From: Priapulus caudatus
Lineage: Eukaryota > Priapulida > Priapulimorpha > Priapulimorphida > Priapulidae
Assembly: GCF_000485595.1 (NCBI RefSeq)
Contig: NW_014577291.1
Coordinates: 54,754-89,067 of the forward strand
Length of the DNA stretch: 34,314 nucleotides
Direction: 5' to 3'
Below the pieces are notes generated by a model. That model was not told where the DNA came from. It did no database searches and saw only the letters and a program-made list of their open reading frames with translations. The translations under genes and the position numbers were made by a program. This document shows positions 26,401 through 34,314 of this stretch, in pieces; position 1 is the stretch's first letter; every line of letters begins with the position of its first letter.

Positions 26401-29400
26401 CGACTCGCTCGTCGTTGCCGTGACGACGGCAGACTTCTTCTGCTTCTCTTCCTCGGCGAGCAGCAGCAGCTCCTTCTGCAGCATCTGCAGCTTCATCGCG
26501 AGCTTGTCGAGGTCCTCGCCTTCACTCTCCTCCTCCTCCGCGAGCTCGCCGTCCGAAAGATCGTTGGCTTCACGCATCTCATCGACGGCCTTCACCATCG
26601 CCTCGGTACCTCTGGCTCGTGGCTTGCCGTCAGAAGCGGTGCGCCCTGCAGGCTCCGTAGCTGCCGGCTTTCTGCGATGAGTAGACGCTGCCTTAGCTTT
26701 GTGGCTTTCACTGCGGGAATTGTCTGCGTGAGTAGATGCCACCTTGGTTTCGTGGCTTTTACTGCGATAGTCATCCCTGTGTGTAGATGCTGCCTTAGCT
26801 TTGTGGCTTTCACTGCGGGAATTGTCCGTGGGAGTAGACGCAGGCTTTCCTTTGTGGCTGTCTGTGTGGGACTCTTTCATGTTGGTAGATGGTAGCTTTC
26901 CTTTACGACGGTCACTGCGTTCGTCTTTGGTGTGAGTAGAAACACGGGCAGGCGTTTCCTTGTCGAACTTACTAGCGATGCTGCAGTCCACCTCAGCCCC
27001 TCTGTCAGCACGAGTGACATGGGAGGTGGTGTTTTCGTCACCCGACGAACTCGATAGTTCACCTTCGGATAAGCTCTCGTCCACTTGCTTGTTCATGTTC
27101 ACATCACAGCCAATATTAGAGCCACTGTTACCGGGATGGCCAGCGGTAGACGCCGACTTTGTGCCAGACTTGCTCCCACCCAAACCCACGTCACGTTCCT
27201 TGGCGCCCGATTGCACTTTCGCTTCCATTCTGGTCCGAGCCGGTCCTTCGGACGAGCGATCCCTAGCATTCGACTCGCCTGTTCTTTCCAGGGTTACATC
27301 CAACGCTTCCTCGCTCATGCTGTCGTCGCCACTGCTCTCTGAGCGGGTGTGCATACTCCCAAAGCTGGATGCGATGCTACCCTCGCGGCTACCCCGCGAA
27401 CTATCGGGCGCGGCCGCGGCTGCCATCTTGATGTCATCGCGTCCATGTCGCCGTCCATCGCCGGAATCACTCGATCGTTCGCTCGTACGATCACCGTCGT
27501 CTGACGGAACCTTGCTCCGGCGACGACGGCTCGCCTGCTCCGCGACGTTGCGTTTCTTCGGGGTGCGATCGGAGAAACCCTCGGTGTCCGAGATGCACTC
27601 GTTCTCGCTCACGCACAGCGCTAGCACGTCGTCCTCACAGACTCCGCCCGTCTGCACGTCACCGCCACCGTCACTCGCGATATTGTCACAGTCCATCCGC
27701 TCGGGCGACAACTTGTTCGCGGCTCCCGCCGATGATTTCCTCCTCTCGCCGTCTCTCTCGCCGAGTTCCTTTTCTGGTTTCCTTCTACCCTCGTCTTCTT
27801 TTCCCGTGCGCTTTGCGGCGACTTTCGATTTGTCCGCTGGCTTCCCCTTCTCATCGGAGGTGCCATCAAGCTGCGGAATCTCATCTTCTGCATCGTCGTC
27901 GTTGTCGACGCTCGTCGTCCGCAAAGGCGTTCTTTTGTTGGTGGTGTTATCGTCGCGGCGACACGCAGTGACGTCCCGTCGGCATTCTCCTGCGTGCTTC
28001 GATCGGTCGGTGCTGGCGCCGCGGTGGAGCTGCCGCGGTTGCAGCGCATCTGCCACGATGCTGCCACCAGGTGGCGCCCCTGTGGGCGGCACCTTCATCT
28101 CGACTGCCTCGCGACCAATACGATCGCCTCCTGGAATGATGTTCTCTTGTTCTCCGCCCGCAGAACGCGGCCCGTCGTCGTTCGACAAGACCGGGCGAGC
28201 GCCGCCGCTGGATCGATCCATCGTCAGATCGTCAACCCGGCCGTCAAGTGTCAATCCGCTACTGTCGAGCGTCGTGTCCTGGCTGCGGCTGTCCGTGTCA
28301 CTCTCGGTGACGCCGTCACCGCCGCCGACGTTCGCCATGCAGACGAGCGTCGTCTCTCTGTACTCCCGCGTGACGCCGAGATGCGCGCCGCGCGATTCGT
28401 CGGCGAGCCGCTGCGTGCAAGAGAGAACGTGCGTCCGCCGCCTCACAGGGATCTCCTCTCGCGACGCCGGTACCTCGCGATGCTGGTCCGCCTGAACCAG
28501 TACGTCGCCGCCGACGCCGCCCAACAAAGACCTGCTGTAATTCTCGGCGGATATGAGTAGATTCGTGTTGGGGTTTCTTCGTGGCGAAGCTGACGGGTTC
28601 TCCTCCGCGAGCTCACGATGGGCAGTGATTGGAGATAGAGTGTCAGTGGTAGTGAAGACGGAGACCTCAGCCTTACCGGACGAGGAGCTAGCAGACTTGG
28701 CTGGACTCGCCTGAAGGTCGATCACAAGAGAGCTACCATCAGACGTGCAGCCTGGCGAGACGTTACCTGATGCTGCGCTGCCGGTGATGATAGCATGACC
28801 GTCTGTTGGTTTTTGAGCATTGTTCAGTTTGGAATATTGCAGATGTGGCGGCGTGTCAGTTTGCGCTGACGCTAGACAATCCACTGGAATACCTACGGAG
28901 AATTCTATCGGATTCTGAGCAACTGCGATCGGTTTCACGTCATGAGCAAAGTGTGTTTGGGTCACGAGATCTGATCGATGGCCCAGAAAGTTATAAATGT
29001 CATCACTGCTGTCGCTATCACATACCAGCTTTTCAGGAGTCATCCCGGACTGCAACAATCGACCAGCGGCTTTAATCGGACTAAGCCCAAACACCGCACT
29101 CTCATCATAATGCTCTGGATCTGAAGCCTCGGATAATTCGACATCCGATTTCAAAGTCGCCCCGGAGCAAGCAAAGTCGAGCAAATCTGTCGCCATGACT
29201 ACGGGCTTATGCTTTTGCGGAACAGTACGCGGCTGAACGAATGCATCGTCACCGCGCGAAACGACGTGACCATTCACGGCCACACTTCCCTCCCTCGCCG
29301 TGTTACAATTTATATCCACCGTGCTGCTGCTGCTGTCACCGACGACTGTACCACACCCGGCTATTTCCTTTATGCCAGCTACGCACGGGAGATCGCAATG

Positions 29401-29844
29401 TTTCTGAACAGCAACCGTAATCGCCTCAACCGTAGATACACCCTCTTTATCTGGCTTCTGACGGTGTTGGCTGCACGCGACAGGTGCCGGTTTGTCAGAC
29501 GCTGTCTTCTTTACTGCCGAGGTTTCTGTTGTATTTCGCAAGACGTAGGCGCGAGCCTTCTCCTTCAGCTTCGCTTCTCGGTTTGGACGCTCTACGTCAA
29601 CCGGCTTCTTGGCTGCGTTGTTTTTGGAGATGTCTCGGTCCTCTACAGAATTGACAGGGTTGGTTAGAGTAGCACCAAAGGCTGTTGCAATGTGATCAAG
29701 GGTGTCAGTAGTTCCCACTCCTTCACGATCATCAGACGGCTTGGAGGCTAATGTGGCAGAAGCATCATCTACTGGAATCCATGGTGATAGCAGATTCACA
29801 GGTTGCTGTGTTGCTCTTCTGTGTCTACGCTTCTTGTCCTGCCT
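23461..29844 (-). CDS. LSM11: LSM11 exon 4: 2127-codon disordered insert plus Sm2 motif
   Basis: A single 6.4-kb open exon. The acceptor is chosen at CCCTTTAAAACAG|AGGCAG because it has a pyrimidine-rich tract, is phase 0 with exon 3, and gives a basic start (RQDKKRRHRR). The frame is open 25 codons further 5' to an ATG at 29919, but that stretch has no family similarity. Most of it is low-complexity Ser/Arg/Lys/Glu/Asp-rich sequence with many SR and RS pairs. Recognisable items are about 4.5 units of a 17-aa repeat (plus 26677-26909), an acidic segment with SDGEL followed by a likely coiled coil (LDKLAMKLQMLQKELLLLAEE, residues about 1275-1300), and two copies of SFVGR (about residues 1772 and 2003). 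The Sm2 motif occupies the last 21 residues. No internal stop or frameshift is seen. Confidence 0.9.
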   Translation of the reverse strand, partial: RQDKKRRHRRATQQPVNLLSPWIPVDDASATLASKPSDDREGVGTTDTLDHIATAFGATLTNPVNSVEDRDISKNNAAKKPVDVERPNREAKLKEKARAYVLRNTTETSAVKKTASDKPAPVACSQHRQKPDKEGVSTVEAITVAVQKHCDLPCVAGIKEIAGCGTVVGDSSSSTVDINCNTAREGSVAVNGHVVSRGDDAFVQPRTVPQKHKPVVMATDLLDFACSGATLKSDVELSEASDPEHYDESAVFGLSPIKAAGRLLQSGMTPEKLVCDSDSSDDIYNFLGHRSDLVTQTHFAHDVKPIAVAQNPIEFSVGIPVDCLASAQTDTPPHLQYSKLNNAQKPTDGHAIITGSAASGNVSPGCTSDGSSLVIDLQASPAKSASSSSGKAEVSVFTTTDTLSPITAHRELAEENPSASPRRNPNTNLLISAENYSRSLLGGVGGDVLVQADQHREVPASREEIPVRRRTHVLSCTQRLADESRGAHLGVTREYRETTLVCMANVGGGDGVTESDTDSRSQDTTLDSSGLTLDGRVDDLTMDRSSGGARPVLSNDDGPRSAGGEQENIIPGGDRIGREAVEMKVPPTGAPPGGSIVADALQPRQLHRGASTDRSKHAGECRRDVTACRRDDNTTNKRTPLRTTSVDNDDDAEDEIPQLDGTSDEKGKPADKSKVAAKRTGKEDEGRRKPEKELGERDGERRKSSAGAANKLSPERMDCDNIASDGGGDVQTGGVCEDDVLALCVSENECISDTEGFSDRTPKKRNVAEQASRRRRSKVPSDDGDRTSERSSDSGDGRRHGRDDIKMAAAAAPDSSRGSREGSIASSFGSMHTRSESSGDDSMSEEALDVTLERTGESNARDRSSEGPARTRMEAKVQSGAKERDVGLGGSKSGTKSASTAGHPGNSGSNIGCDVNMNKQVDESLSEGELSSSSGDENTTSHVTRADRGAEVDCSIASKFDKETPARVSTHTKDERSDRRKGKLPSTNMKESHTDSHKGKPASTPTDNSRSESHKAKAASTHRDDYRSKSHETKVASTHADNSRSESHKAKAASTHRRKPAATEPAGRTASDGKPRARGTEAMVKAVDEMREANDLSDGELAEEEESEGEDLDKLAMKLQMLQKELLLLAEEEKQKKSAVVTATTSESRDGGERPVSSPVQKSGDLVEEKLNRASSNDRKASGLPVVSRHSRDITYHETSSTSSGSKVKGKPSKEDLKKKKKKHERGTEADTVEKQRRHAEGAGGNSSSEVKTRLTDDKERNRDKQKKHTTTDETSRKRKLERSSDKLSHPEKRRKANIHEEHEKPAPTQPLAQKTKVFPEKPKLIKDSKPSGESRRNARDEDPAKEHKRVSSAGKPSEERRVTVSKVEVAAADKKARDDRVSISRSVKTDTADAERRQRSPSDPRSDKSKSRWHLESRDVETRSRDVETKSRGAESRLAEREKGVDKSRRRDEGGAVAGSLTGRRSLAEDVVAASLVKQSSSRHKPEASGAEKSEASRKAEPTSERRRRGSDERPQTRVVERDKADRKRDGKEVARADTQKYADSGKPRDKRREDDRVPTGSNKDRRASSQTGSQSDVSHRRSSGKQRDRSSQAGYSDDESSHQMSFVGRRVFHEEPSSRRRSLGHDTYKSSGRSSPADARRPNVRARDFSPGSTSKERRREKPEGKLARRVRGSPSFSPLSCERASRRTQEEMAPLSGERASRRRQEGTAQWQRSLSRSRTSPRSDRSGRRYTPRPEASGKRESLERARRVRSARDDSPRFEVSGKRASLEGSRRRGRSAWDDSPSSDNFPRYESPATEWRRSARSSRADSARSSTSREGASWRNSSPDEPSRQLSFVGRMLNRRASPDAPAPRTDPSRRRRSPATRERGHDGGEAAARDGRREHQTQRRASPGPESARTDARRTSRDADRSQASTSTSRTNKEGATGVTDLRAKLDKRVLKEPKTEKSRDVDQGERRSEAKTKAKLTSRSDKGVREATELDRKRSKHMDGAKEKSQGIDIKRNEQRKIQSVAGLSNYELEASGDGKTRSETRPISDSGTDVPKRSSKSSRRHDATKTKPSKPRANDADGSEGKSSQECTASKREGVTEALVQCPGLGDSANLLQRHVNQMFVKGDNVVMVSIAD

Positions 29845-31971
29845 CTGTTTTAAAGGGAGACCAAATATGGTAATTCCACAGGAGAAGAAGCTACGATTCA
29901 TCAATACTATTGTGCCCATGGCCTCAATTAATACAGATCATTTTAGAACACAGATGATCTGAGCTTCATACTAGAATGTGTCTTGCACTTAAACGGTTTA
30001 TCAAAGCAAAATATCGATAACTAAATAAAAGTTCTTTCTTTGTGATCATAACTTCAGATATGATTACAAAGAAAGAAAGTTCGGGTTAAAAAATTACTCA
30101 ATACCTTTATCTTTTTTGCAATCTCTTCCTCTGCTTTTTTACGTGCCATAGGATTGATATATACTTCGTCAACATCTACCATGGCCTGCAATGTAAAGCA
30201 TGATCTAAATTGACCAAAATTTAAAAAACATAACTCTTGACAAGTGATCACTTCACTGCATATAACTAGGAATACTTTACGTTATTAAACAGTACACTTA
30301 CTTTCAAAACCATTTTAGGACACAACTTTTAAATGCCAATTGATTAAAGCTCTATATGTGCACCTATCACTTCTTAATGAGATTTCAAATGAGATGCATA
30401 CAAGCTTCTGCACACAGAATGCTGCCTTACAAGATTCCAATGCTTGTCAAAGGCAACAATGTACCCCGTACATATACCACGAATGTGGTTGTAGCTTCTC
30501 GTCCAAACTTTAACTCGGATTCGTTCCTGAACGCACTTGTTCAGCACACCAAGAGGACCAGTCGCAGCTGCAAGCAGTAAATTAATTGCTAAATTTAAAA
30601 TTCACTACAAGTGAATATTGATTGTTCAGTGGTACATTTACATTTACTGAGTATATTATTCAGAGTGGCTATATGCCCGGCAGCCGGCATATATCTGACG
30701 GCTGCCTGGCACGATCTTCAATTTCCTAAATGCCCGGCAGTTTTTAATTTTCAGCGTTATCTCAAGTAAACAAGGGTTAGGGTTAGGGTTAGGAACTGCC
30801 GGGCATTTAGGAAATCGAAGACCATGCCCGACTGCCGGGCATATAGCCACAGCGTATATTATTAGCCTTTAAAAGCAAAACAATACACTAGTACTACAAC
30901 CACATTTCATCCACACTGTGCAACTGTTGTATTGAATGGATGACCATGCACCATCTACTGACTTCCTACACCAAGTTTACGAGGGTATTCGAAGGGCATT
31001 ATCTGCTAGACAGTTTTAAACATGGGCATTAGGGGTCAACAAAAAACTTACTTCTGAACAGAAGGTGAACAGACATATATAATTTGTGACGATATAGGAA
31101 TAAACACCAGGTGGACAGATTTTATCACTGTACAACTACCGTACACGATATTATTAAAGCCGCACAATGCGCATCCAAACGCTAATTTCTCCAGTACTAG
31201 ACTAGTAAATACTTCGTGTCATGCATAATCACACTACCTTATGACAAAAATAAACTCTAGTTCCTCCCATTTCACTGCGCGTTGTCTTATAAAAGGTATT
31301 TGAAAATACCTCTAATGTTGTTCAAATTCTCCGATGTTGTTGACAGTTTCCCCAAGCAACCATGCAGCGGTGCTGCGGTACAGCGGTACGGGTATAGCAA
31401 GGTGACGTCACCTAACCACTTCAAGGCTAAATTGTTTGGCCAACAAGTTGGCGTTGGCGCCAGAATGCCAGTTTTCTCATCTCTTTCTTGTGGGTTTTAA
31501 GCAAACACGCAGTGAAATGGGAGCAACTACAGTTTATTTTGTCACAAGGTAATGTAAATGTGATTATGCATGCCACGAAGTATTTGGATTTATGCCACGA
31601 TTTATTAGCGTTTGGATGCGCACTGTGCGGCTTTAACAGTATTAATACTATACTATAGTATTATTATATTAATATCATTAATGATCAAACTTACATGTCA
31701 TATGACGCAATACATTTTTCTGTGCATTTTTTGTAAACTTTCCATGTGGCTTAGAACTAGAAACCGGATTTTGCTTCTCAAGTTCATCTGCCGCCAACAG
31801 TTTTGCTGACATTGTATCAGTACTGACACTGACAGTAGTACTAGTACTACTACTAGTAGTAGTAGTACTAGTAGTACGACCAAACAATGGCAATGATCCA
31901 CTTCTTTTTTTTACGACTTGCTGCAACTGCTGGGTTGTCAACTGACGTGTTCCTGTACTCGAGTCTGACAT
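23461..31971 (-). CDS. LSM11: LSM11, U7 snRNP Sm-like protein with giant inter-motif insertion
   Basis: Coding exons (minus strand) are 31971-31695, 30567-30431, 30185-30105 and 29844-23461. The phases join cleanly to give about 2292 aa. The Sm1 half (about residues 109-147) shows RGICTGYIVAFDKHWN then AMVDVDEVY, aligning with human LSM11 RGVCTGFLVAFDKFWN and ALTDVDETY. Just before it, KNVLRHM and GPLGVLNKC match the human pattern RNVLTRM/GSPLGELHRC. The last residues, RHVNQMFVKGDNVVMVSIAD, match the LSM11 C-terminus [20 protein letters not shown]. LSM11 and LSM10 replace SmD2 and SmD1 in the U7 snRNP, which cleaves replication-dependent histone pre-mRNAs in the nucleus. Human LSM11 is about 360 aa; here about 2,100 residues separate Sm1 from Sm2. 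No segment resembling the N-terminal FLASH-binding region is evident. Confidence 0.92.
26677..26909 (-). repeat. 51-bp coding tandem repeat in LSM11 exon 4
   Basis: About 4.5 units of 17 residues on a pattern HKxKxASTxxDxxRSxS: for example HKGKPASTPTDNSRSES, HKAKAASTHRDDYRSKS and HETKVASTHADNSRSES. The repeat is in frame within the disordered insert, consistent with growth by unequal crossing-over or slippage. Confidence 0.88.
30105..30185 (-). CDS. LSM11: LSM11 exon 3
   Basis: Minus-strand acceptor TTACATTGCAG|GCCATGG and donor AAAG|GTATTG. It encodes 27 codons beginning AMVDVDEVYINP, the end of the Sm1 motif, followed by a Lys/Glu/Ala-rich helix. Both boundaries are phase 0. The ATG within it is not a start codon, because the Sm1 motif would be cut in half. 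Confidence 0.92.
30431..30567 (-). CDS. LSM11: LSM11 exon 2 (core of Sm1)
   Basis: Minus-strand acceptor TTACTGCTTGCAG|CTGCGAC and donor AATCTT|GTAAGG. With the last base of exon 1 it encodes 46 codons, including GPLGVLNKCVQERIRVKV and RGICTGYIVAFDKHWNL. The pattern is diagnostic of LSM11 rather than of SmD2 or other LSm proteins. The plus-strand frame over the same bases (30356-30580) is a shadow. Confidence 0.94.
30661..30853. mobile_element. second foldback MITE family in LSM11 intron 1
   Basis: The arms start GTGGCTATATGCCCGGCAG at the left (30665) and at the complement of the right end (30850). They continue with ATTTCCTAAATGCCCGGCAG. The left arm has about 20 extra bases. The element is flanked by a 10-bp direct repeat GTATATTATT (30651-30660 and 30854-30863). 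Its centre contains three TTAGGG units (30773-30793). The ends differ from the GCTCATAGGG family. The 10-bp duplication suggests a Mutator-like origin, but the outermost 3-4 bases do not pair. Confidence 0.82.
31154..31636. repeat. large inverted repeat in LSM11 intron 1
   Basis: Arms 31154-31278 and 31508-31636 are about 125-129 bp and clearly complementary. Both carry TTAAAGCCGCACA, GCGCATCCAAACGCTAAT, ATACTTCGTG, CATGCATAATCACA and CCCATTTCACTGCG or their complements. The spacer of about 230 bp includes TATAAAAG and a short hairpin (GGTATTTGAAAATACC). It may be a foldback transposon or an inverted local duplication. The target duplication is not clear. Confidence 0.87.
31695..31971 (-). 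CDS. LSM11: LSM11 exon 1 (start codon)
   Basis: ATG at 31971-31969, 92 codons plus one base, donor ATGACAT|GTAAGT. It encodes a Gln-rich start, a Ser/Thr tract from near-palindromic AGT/ACT triplets (about 31825-31875), and finally KNVLRHMT, which leads into the Sm1 exon. The frame continues upstream without another ATG to a TAG stop. The human N-terminal FLASH-binding segment has no visible counterpart, so either it is absent or an upstream exon was missed. Confidence 0.8.
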
Positions 31972-32585
31972 ATTCAATAACGTAGATAACAGCCGTGTCA
32001 CGTTAAATACGGTAGTAAAAAAAGTTATATTCTATTTCTGTTTTTTAAACGCTTTACTGTCCTCATTTTGGTCATTAGCACTTATTCGTCTTTGGTGGGA
32101 GCTGACATTTTTACGGAGTTGTCCTGACACCTGTCGACAAATAAAATAAACTATTCTGCATCAATTACGTGTTTATGTAATGATAATACGTTAAAAACAA
32201 AGGCTAAATACAGAAAGTAGTATTTGACTATTGAATGATTATTTATTAGCTTTATTTTATGAAAATAGAACATAGCGGTATCGACTACCCATACTCCATA
32301 GATGATAGAGTACATTCAGTGATTCACGCTTAGCAACGTCAAAGATGCACGCGATCAGCAGCGGCTGCTGAGCAGCGGCAGCGGAGCCAGCGCTGTAGTT
32401 CGGCACAGCCACACAGGTTAACAAATTTCGTTGAAAATACGTTGTATTCGTTGTACTCCACAAATGTAGGTGATATATTTATTGCCGTAGTTAGTAAAAG
32501 AACATTGCTCACTGAGTCGTGATATTTGAGTGTTCGATTACTTGCATTGTCACTGTATCACTATCATTGTATCAAGCAGGTAAAC
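31972..32585. promoter_or_regulatory. shared divergent intergenic region, LSM11 and coiled-coil gene
   Basis: 614 bp separate the two divergent start codons. The part at about 32340-32410 is GC-rich and includes a CAGCAGCGGCTGCTG hairpin. No TATA box is obvious at a useful position for either gene. A bidirectional promoter is inferred from the head-to-head arrangement only. A CAG|GTAAAC just before the plus-strand ATG could be a 5' UTR splice donor or chance. Confidence 0.4.
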
Positions 32586-32914
32586 ATGCCACCAAAAGTG
32601 AAGAAAAAAGCAGCGGCAAAGAAAGAAGAACAAATCAAATCTTCGCCGTCGCGTGCCAAGGAAGATTGTCTGACATTGGAGTATGTTTTCTGTTTAAGAT
32701 AAAACTCCCGGGTTACAGCTAGGCTAATCAGCTCGTGCAGTACAAGTCTACCCGCTCTACGTTGTCGTTTTTCTGTTGTAGCAGCATTATTAATATTTTC
32801 GACAGATTATAGACAGTCGTCTGCTAATGTGACATCTCTTATGAGAATGATATTTTACAGATTGACAAGCGTTACGGAAAGGCTTTCTTCACTAATGAAA
32901 ACAGTTGCAGAATT
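32586..32914 (+). CDS. unnamed MPPK-type coiled-coil protein, first two exons (partial)
   Basis: Exon 1 (32586-32680, ATG in AAACATGCC context) encodes MPPKVKKKAAAKKEEQ and a further 15 residues, ending LTL plus two bases. Exon 2 (32861-32914) follows a TATTTTACAG acceptor and ends AATT|GTAAGT. Joined, the frame continues as ELTSVTERLSSLMKTVAE, a likely coiled coil, with two bases left for a third exon. The Lys-rich MPPK start followed by a coiled coil is common in ciliary/flagellar coiled-coil proteins, but I cannot assign a family from 49 residues. I see no convincing further exon before the end of the window, so the gene probably continues to the right. Confidence 0.6.
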
Positions 32915-33323
32915 GTAAGTATACAGGGAACAGGCACTTGGAACGTTTCAATAATAACATGATGGTAAATAAATTTCATACGACATGTATATCCTATTTA
33001 CTACTAAAGTCTCAGTGTTTACGTATAATTGAATTCTTTAGTCGACTAATAATTCCACGTAAATTATATAAATGCCGTTCAAATTCTGTTTTGAAATACA
33101 CAATCTCACCGCCCGCACGTCACCATGCACAAAAAACAGAAATATACTTCAGCCTATAGTTCAGTTATAGAAATATAGCTGTGAAATTATGTTACCGAAG
33201 CGCATTTGAAAGATATTTACAGGGGATTATTACTATATCGACAATAGACTAAAGAAAGTAGAAAAACATTACGACTTTGGTAGTAAATACATTTCATGTT
33301 TATTTACCATAATTTTTAGCTTG

Positions 33324-34314
33324 CCTTGACATCGTCAAGATGAGCTATTGCCATGGGGTATCGTCCGTCGTACGTCCGTCTGTCCGTCCGTCAACATTTG
33401 GCTACGGTCAACAATAACCCAAGAACCGTTTGACCCACATGTTTCAAATTGCATAGTTGTTACTCCTATGGGAGAGGTTTGAACGTTCTATTTTGGAGCA
33501 CGCCAGTTGACCTACATTCGAGCCAAGTCCACTTTTTGGCAAAAATGGAAATGGCCACAAGTCAGTTCATGCAGGTTCAGTGGGTTTTGCTCATTTCTGG
33601 TATGTGAATGAATAAGGACTGCATGGCCCCAAAACATATCACACAGGTTTTGATTTTTTTTAAATTATGCAAATTAGGTAGATTTTGGCAATTTCACTAT
33701 GCATTTTAGTGTCTGCCTACGGTCAACGATAACTCAAGAACCGTTTGACCCACATGTTTCAAATTGAATACAGTTGTTACTCATATGGGACAGATTTGAA
33801 CTTCCTATTTTGGAGCACACCAGTCGACCTATTTTCGAGCCATGCCCACTTTTTGGCAAAAATAAAAATGGCCATCTAAATTCATTCTATTTTGTTTCCC
33901 AAAACAGTTGGTACTCCTATGGGAGAGATGACAACGCCCTATTACGTTTATTTTGTCTAACTGATCAACAACTCTACAATCATACCTATATATATTATAT
34001 ATACGTGTAATACTGTGTTTTAGATTCTTCGTTACACTCATTTGACTGGAATATTTTATTGTTTTTATTTGCTCGATATTCGAAAACCATAATGGCGGTC
34101 ATTTAGGCGTAATCTCTCATCAAGATTTCAGACTTTCAGATCTGAAACATTTATTTTTGCATCAAAACTTATGCATATATCATTATCAAGAGTATATAAT
34201 GGGAGATATGCTATATAATTGAAGTTCTCTCATATATACCCTTGCTTTATATATCCCCCCCCCCTCCCTCTTCCTATCACACCCAAGGTGAGCTACAGTG
34301 TCTATTAATTGACA
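33324..34314 (+). repeat. dispersed-repeat region with internal direct repeats
   Basis: It starts at GACATCGTCAAGATGAGCTA with a short CGTC/CGTCCGTC run and reaches a similar CCAAGGTGAGCTACAGTGTC near the window end. Inside, CTACGGTCAACRATAACYCA and about 150 bp after it occur twice (33402-33554 and 33717-33878). A third partial copy starts at about 33907 (TACTCCTATGGGAGAGA). Repeats of this look are widespread in marine invertebrate genomes as far as I recall. No coding capacity is present. It probably lies within an intron of the coiled-coil gene. Confidence 0.7.

Noticed and set aside
23943-28495. Long plus-strand frames (602, 511 and 297 codons) opposite LSM11 exon 4
   Set aside because: They arise from the Ser/Arg codon bias of the minus-strand exon. 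The minus strand has one continuous 2127-codon frame ending in an Sm2 motif, and the plus frames have no domain and are fragmented.
30104-30251. Stand-alone small gene starting at the ATG within LSM11 exon 3
   Set aside because: The sequence AMVDVDEVY is the second half of the LSM11 Sm1 motif. It has an acceptor immediately before it and joins in phase to exon 2.
32257-32463. 68-codon minus-strand frame upstream of LSM11
   Set aside because: There is no similarity to LSM11 N-termini and no clean splice link to 31971. It lies in the GC-rich promoter-like stretch.

Overview
The window is nuclear DNA from an animal. It has GC-rich exons bounded by GT..AG introns, AATAAA signals, long microsatellites and several kinds of non-autonomous transposon. 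One gene, LSM11, belongs to the metazoan U7 snRNP. The compact introns and the repeat types suggest a marine invertebrate, perhaps a lophotrochozoan, but I cannot fix the taxon from the sequence alone.

Layout. 1-15230 has no gene that I can support. It holds a CTA/CTG tract (1-340), TG/TATG microsatellites (1066-1858), a CA/CACG then AG tract (2726-2975), a 238-bp foldback MITE (3734-3971), and a direct tandem duplication of about 4.4-4.8 kb (4138-8565 and 8584-13420). Each duplicated unit carries a MITE-like element, a long ATCC microsatellite and a TATA-box/AATAAA segment. 13421-15230 is unassigned sequence with a few palindromes.

The gene-dense half starts at about 15.2 kb. DNAJC24/DPH4 (15486-15965, +) is followed closely, in the same direction, by TANGO6 (16138-21855, +, four exons, about 1194 aa). 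TANGO6 introns 2 and 3 hold a TA-flanked pogo/Tigger-like MITE and a hAT-like element with a Mutator-like MITE nested at its edge. Converging on TANGO6 is LSM11 (23461-31971, -, four exons). A new coiled-coil gene (32586 onward, +, unnamed and incomplete) diverges from LSM11 across a 614-bp shared intergenic region. The window ends in a dispersed-repeat region (33324-34314).

The main discovery is the LSM11 gene. Splicing four exons joins an Sm1 motif (exons 2-3) to a 6.4-kb last exon whose final 21 codons are the Sm2 motif. The predicted protein is about 2292 residues, against about 360 in human. The roughly 2,100 extra residues are Ser/Arg/Lys/Glu-rich and lie in the loop between the two halves of one Sm fold. 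DNAJC24 serves diphthamide synthesis, TANGO6 serves Golgi organisation and RNA polymerase II import, and LSM11 serves histone mRNA 3' processing. They are unrelated housekeeping neighbours, not a pathway cluster.
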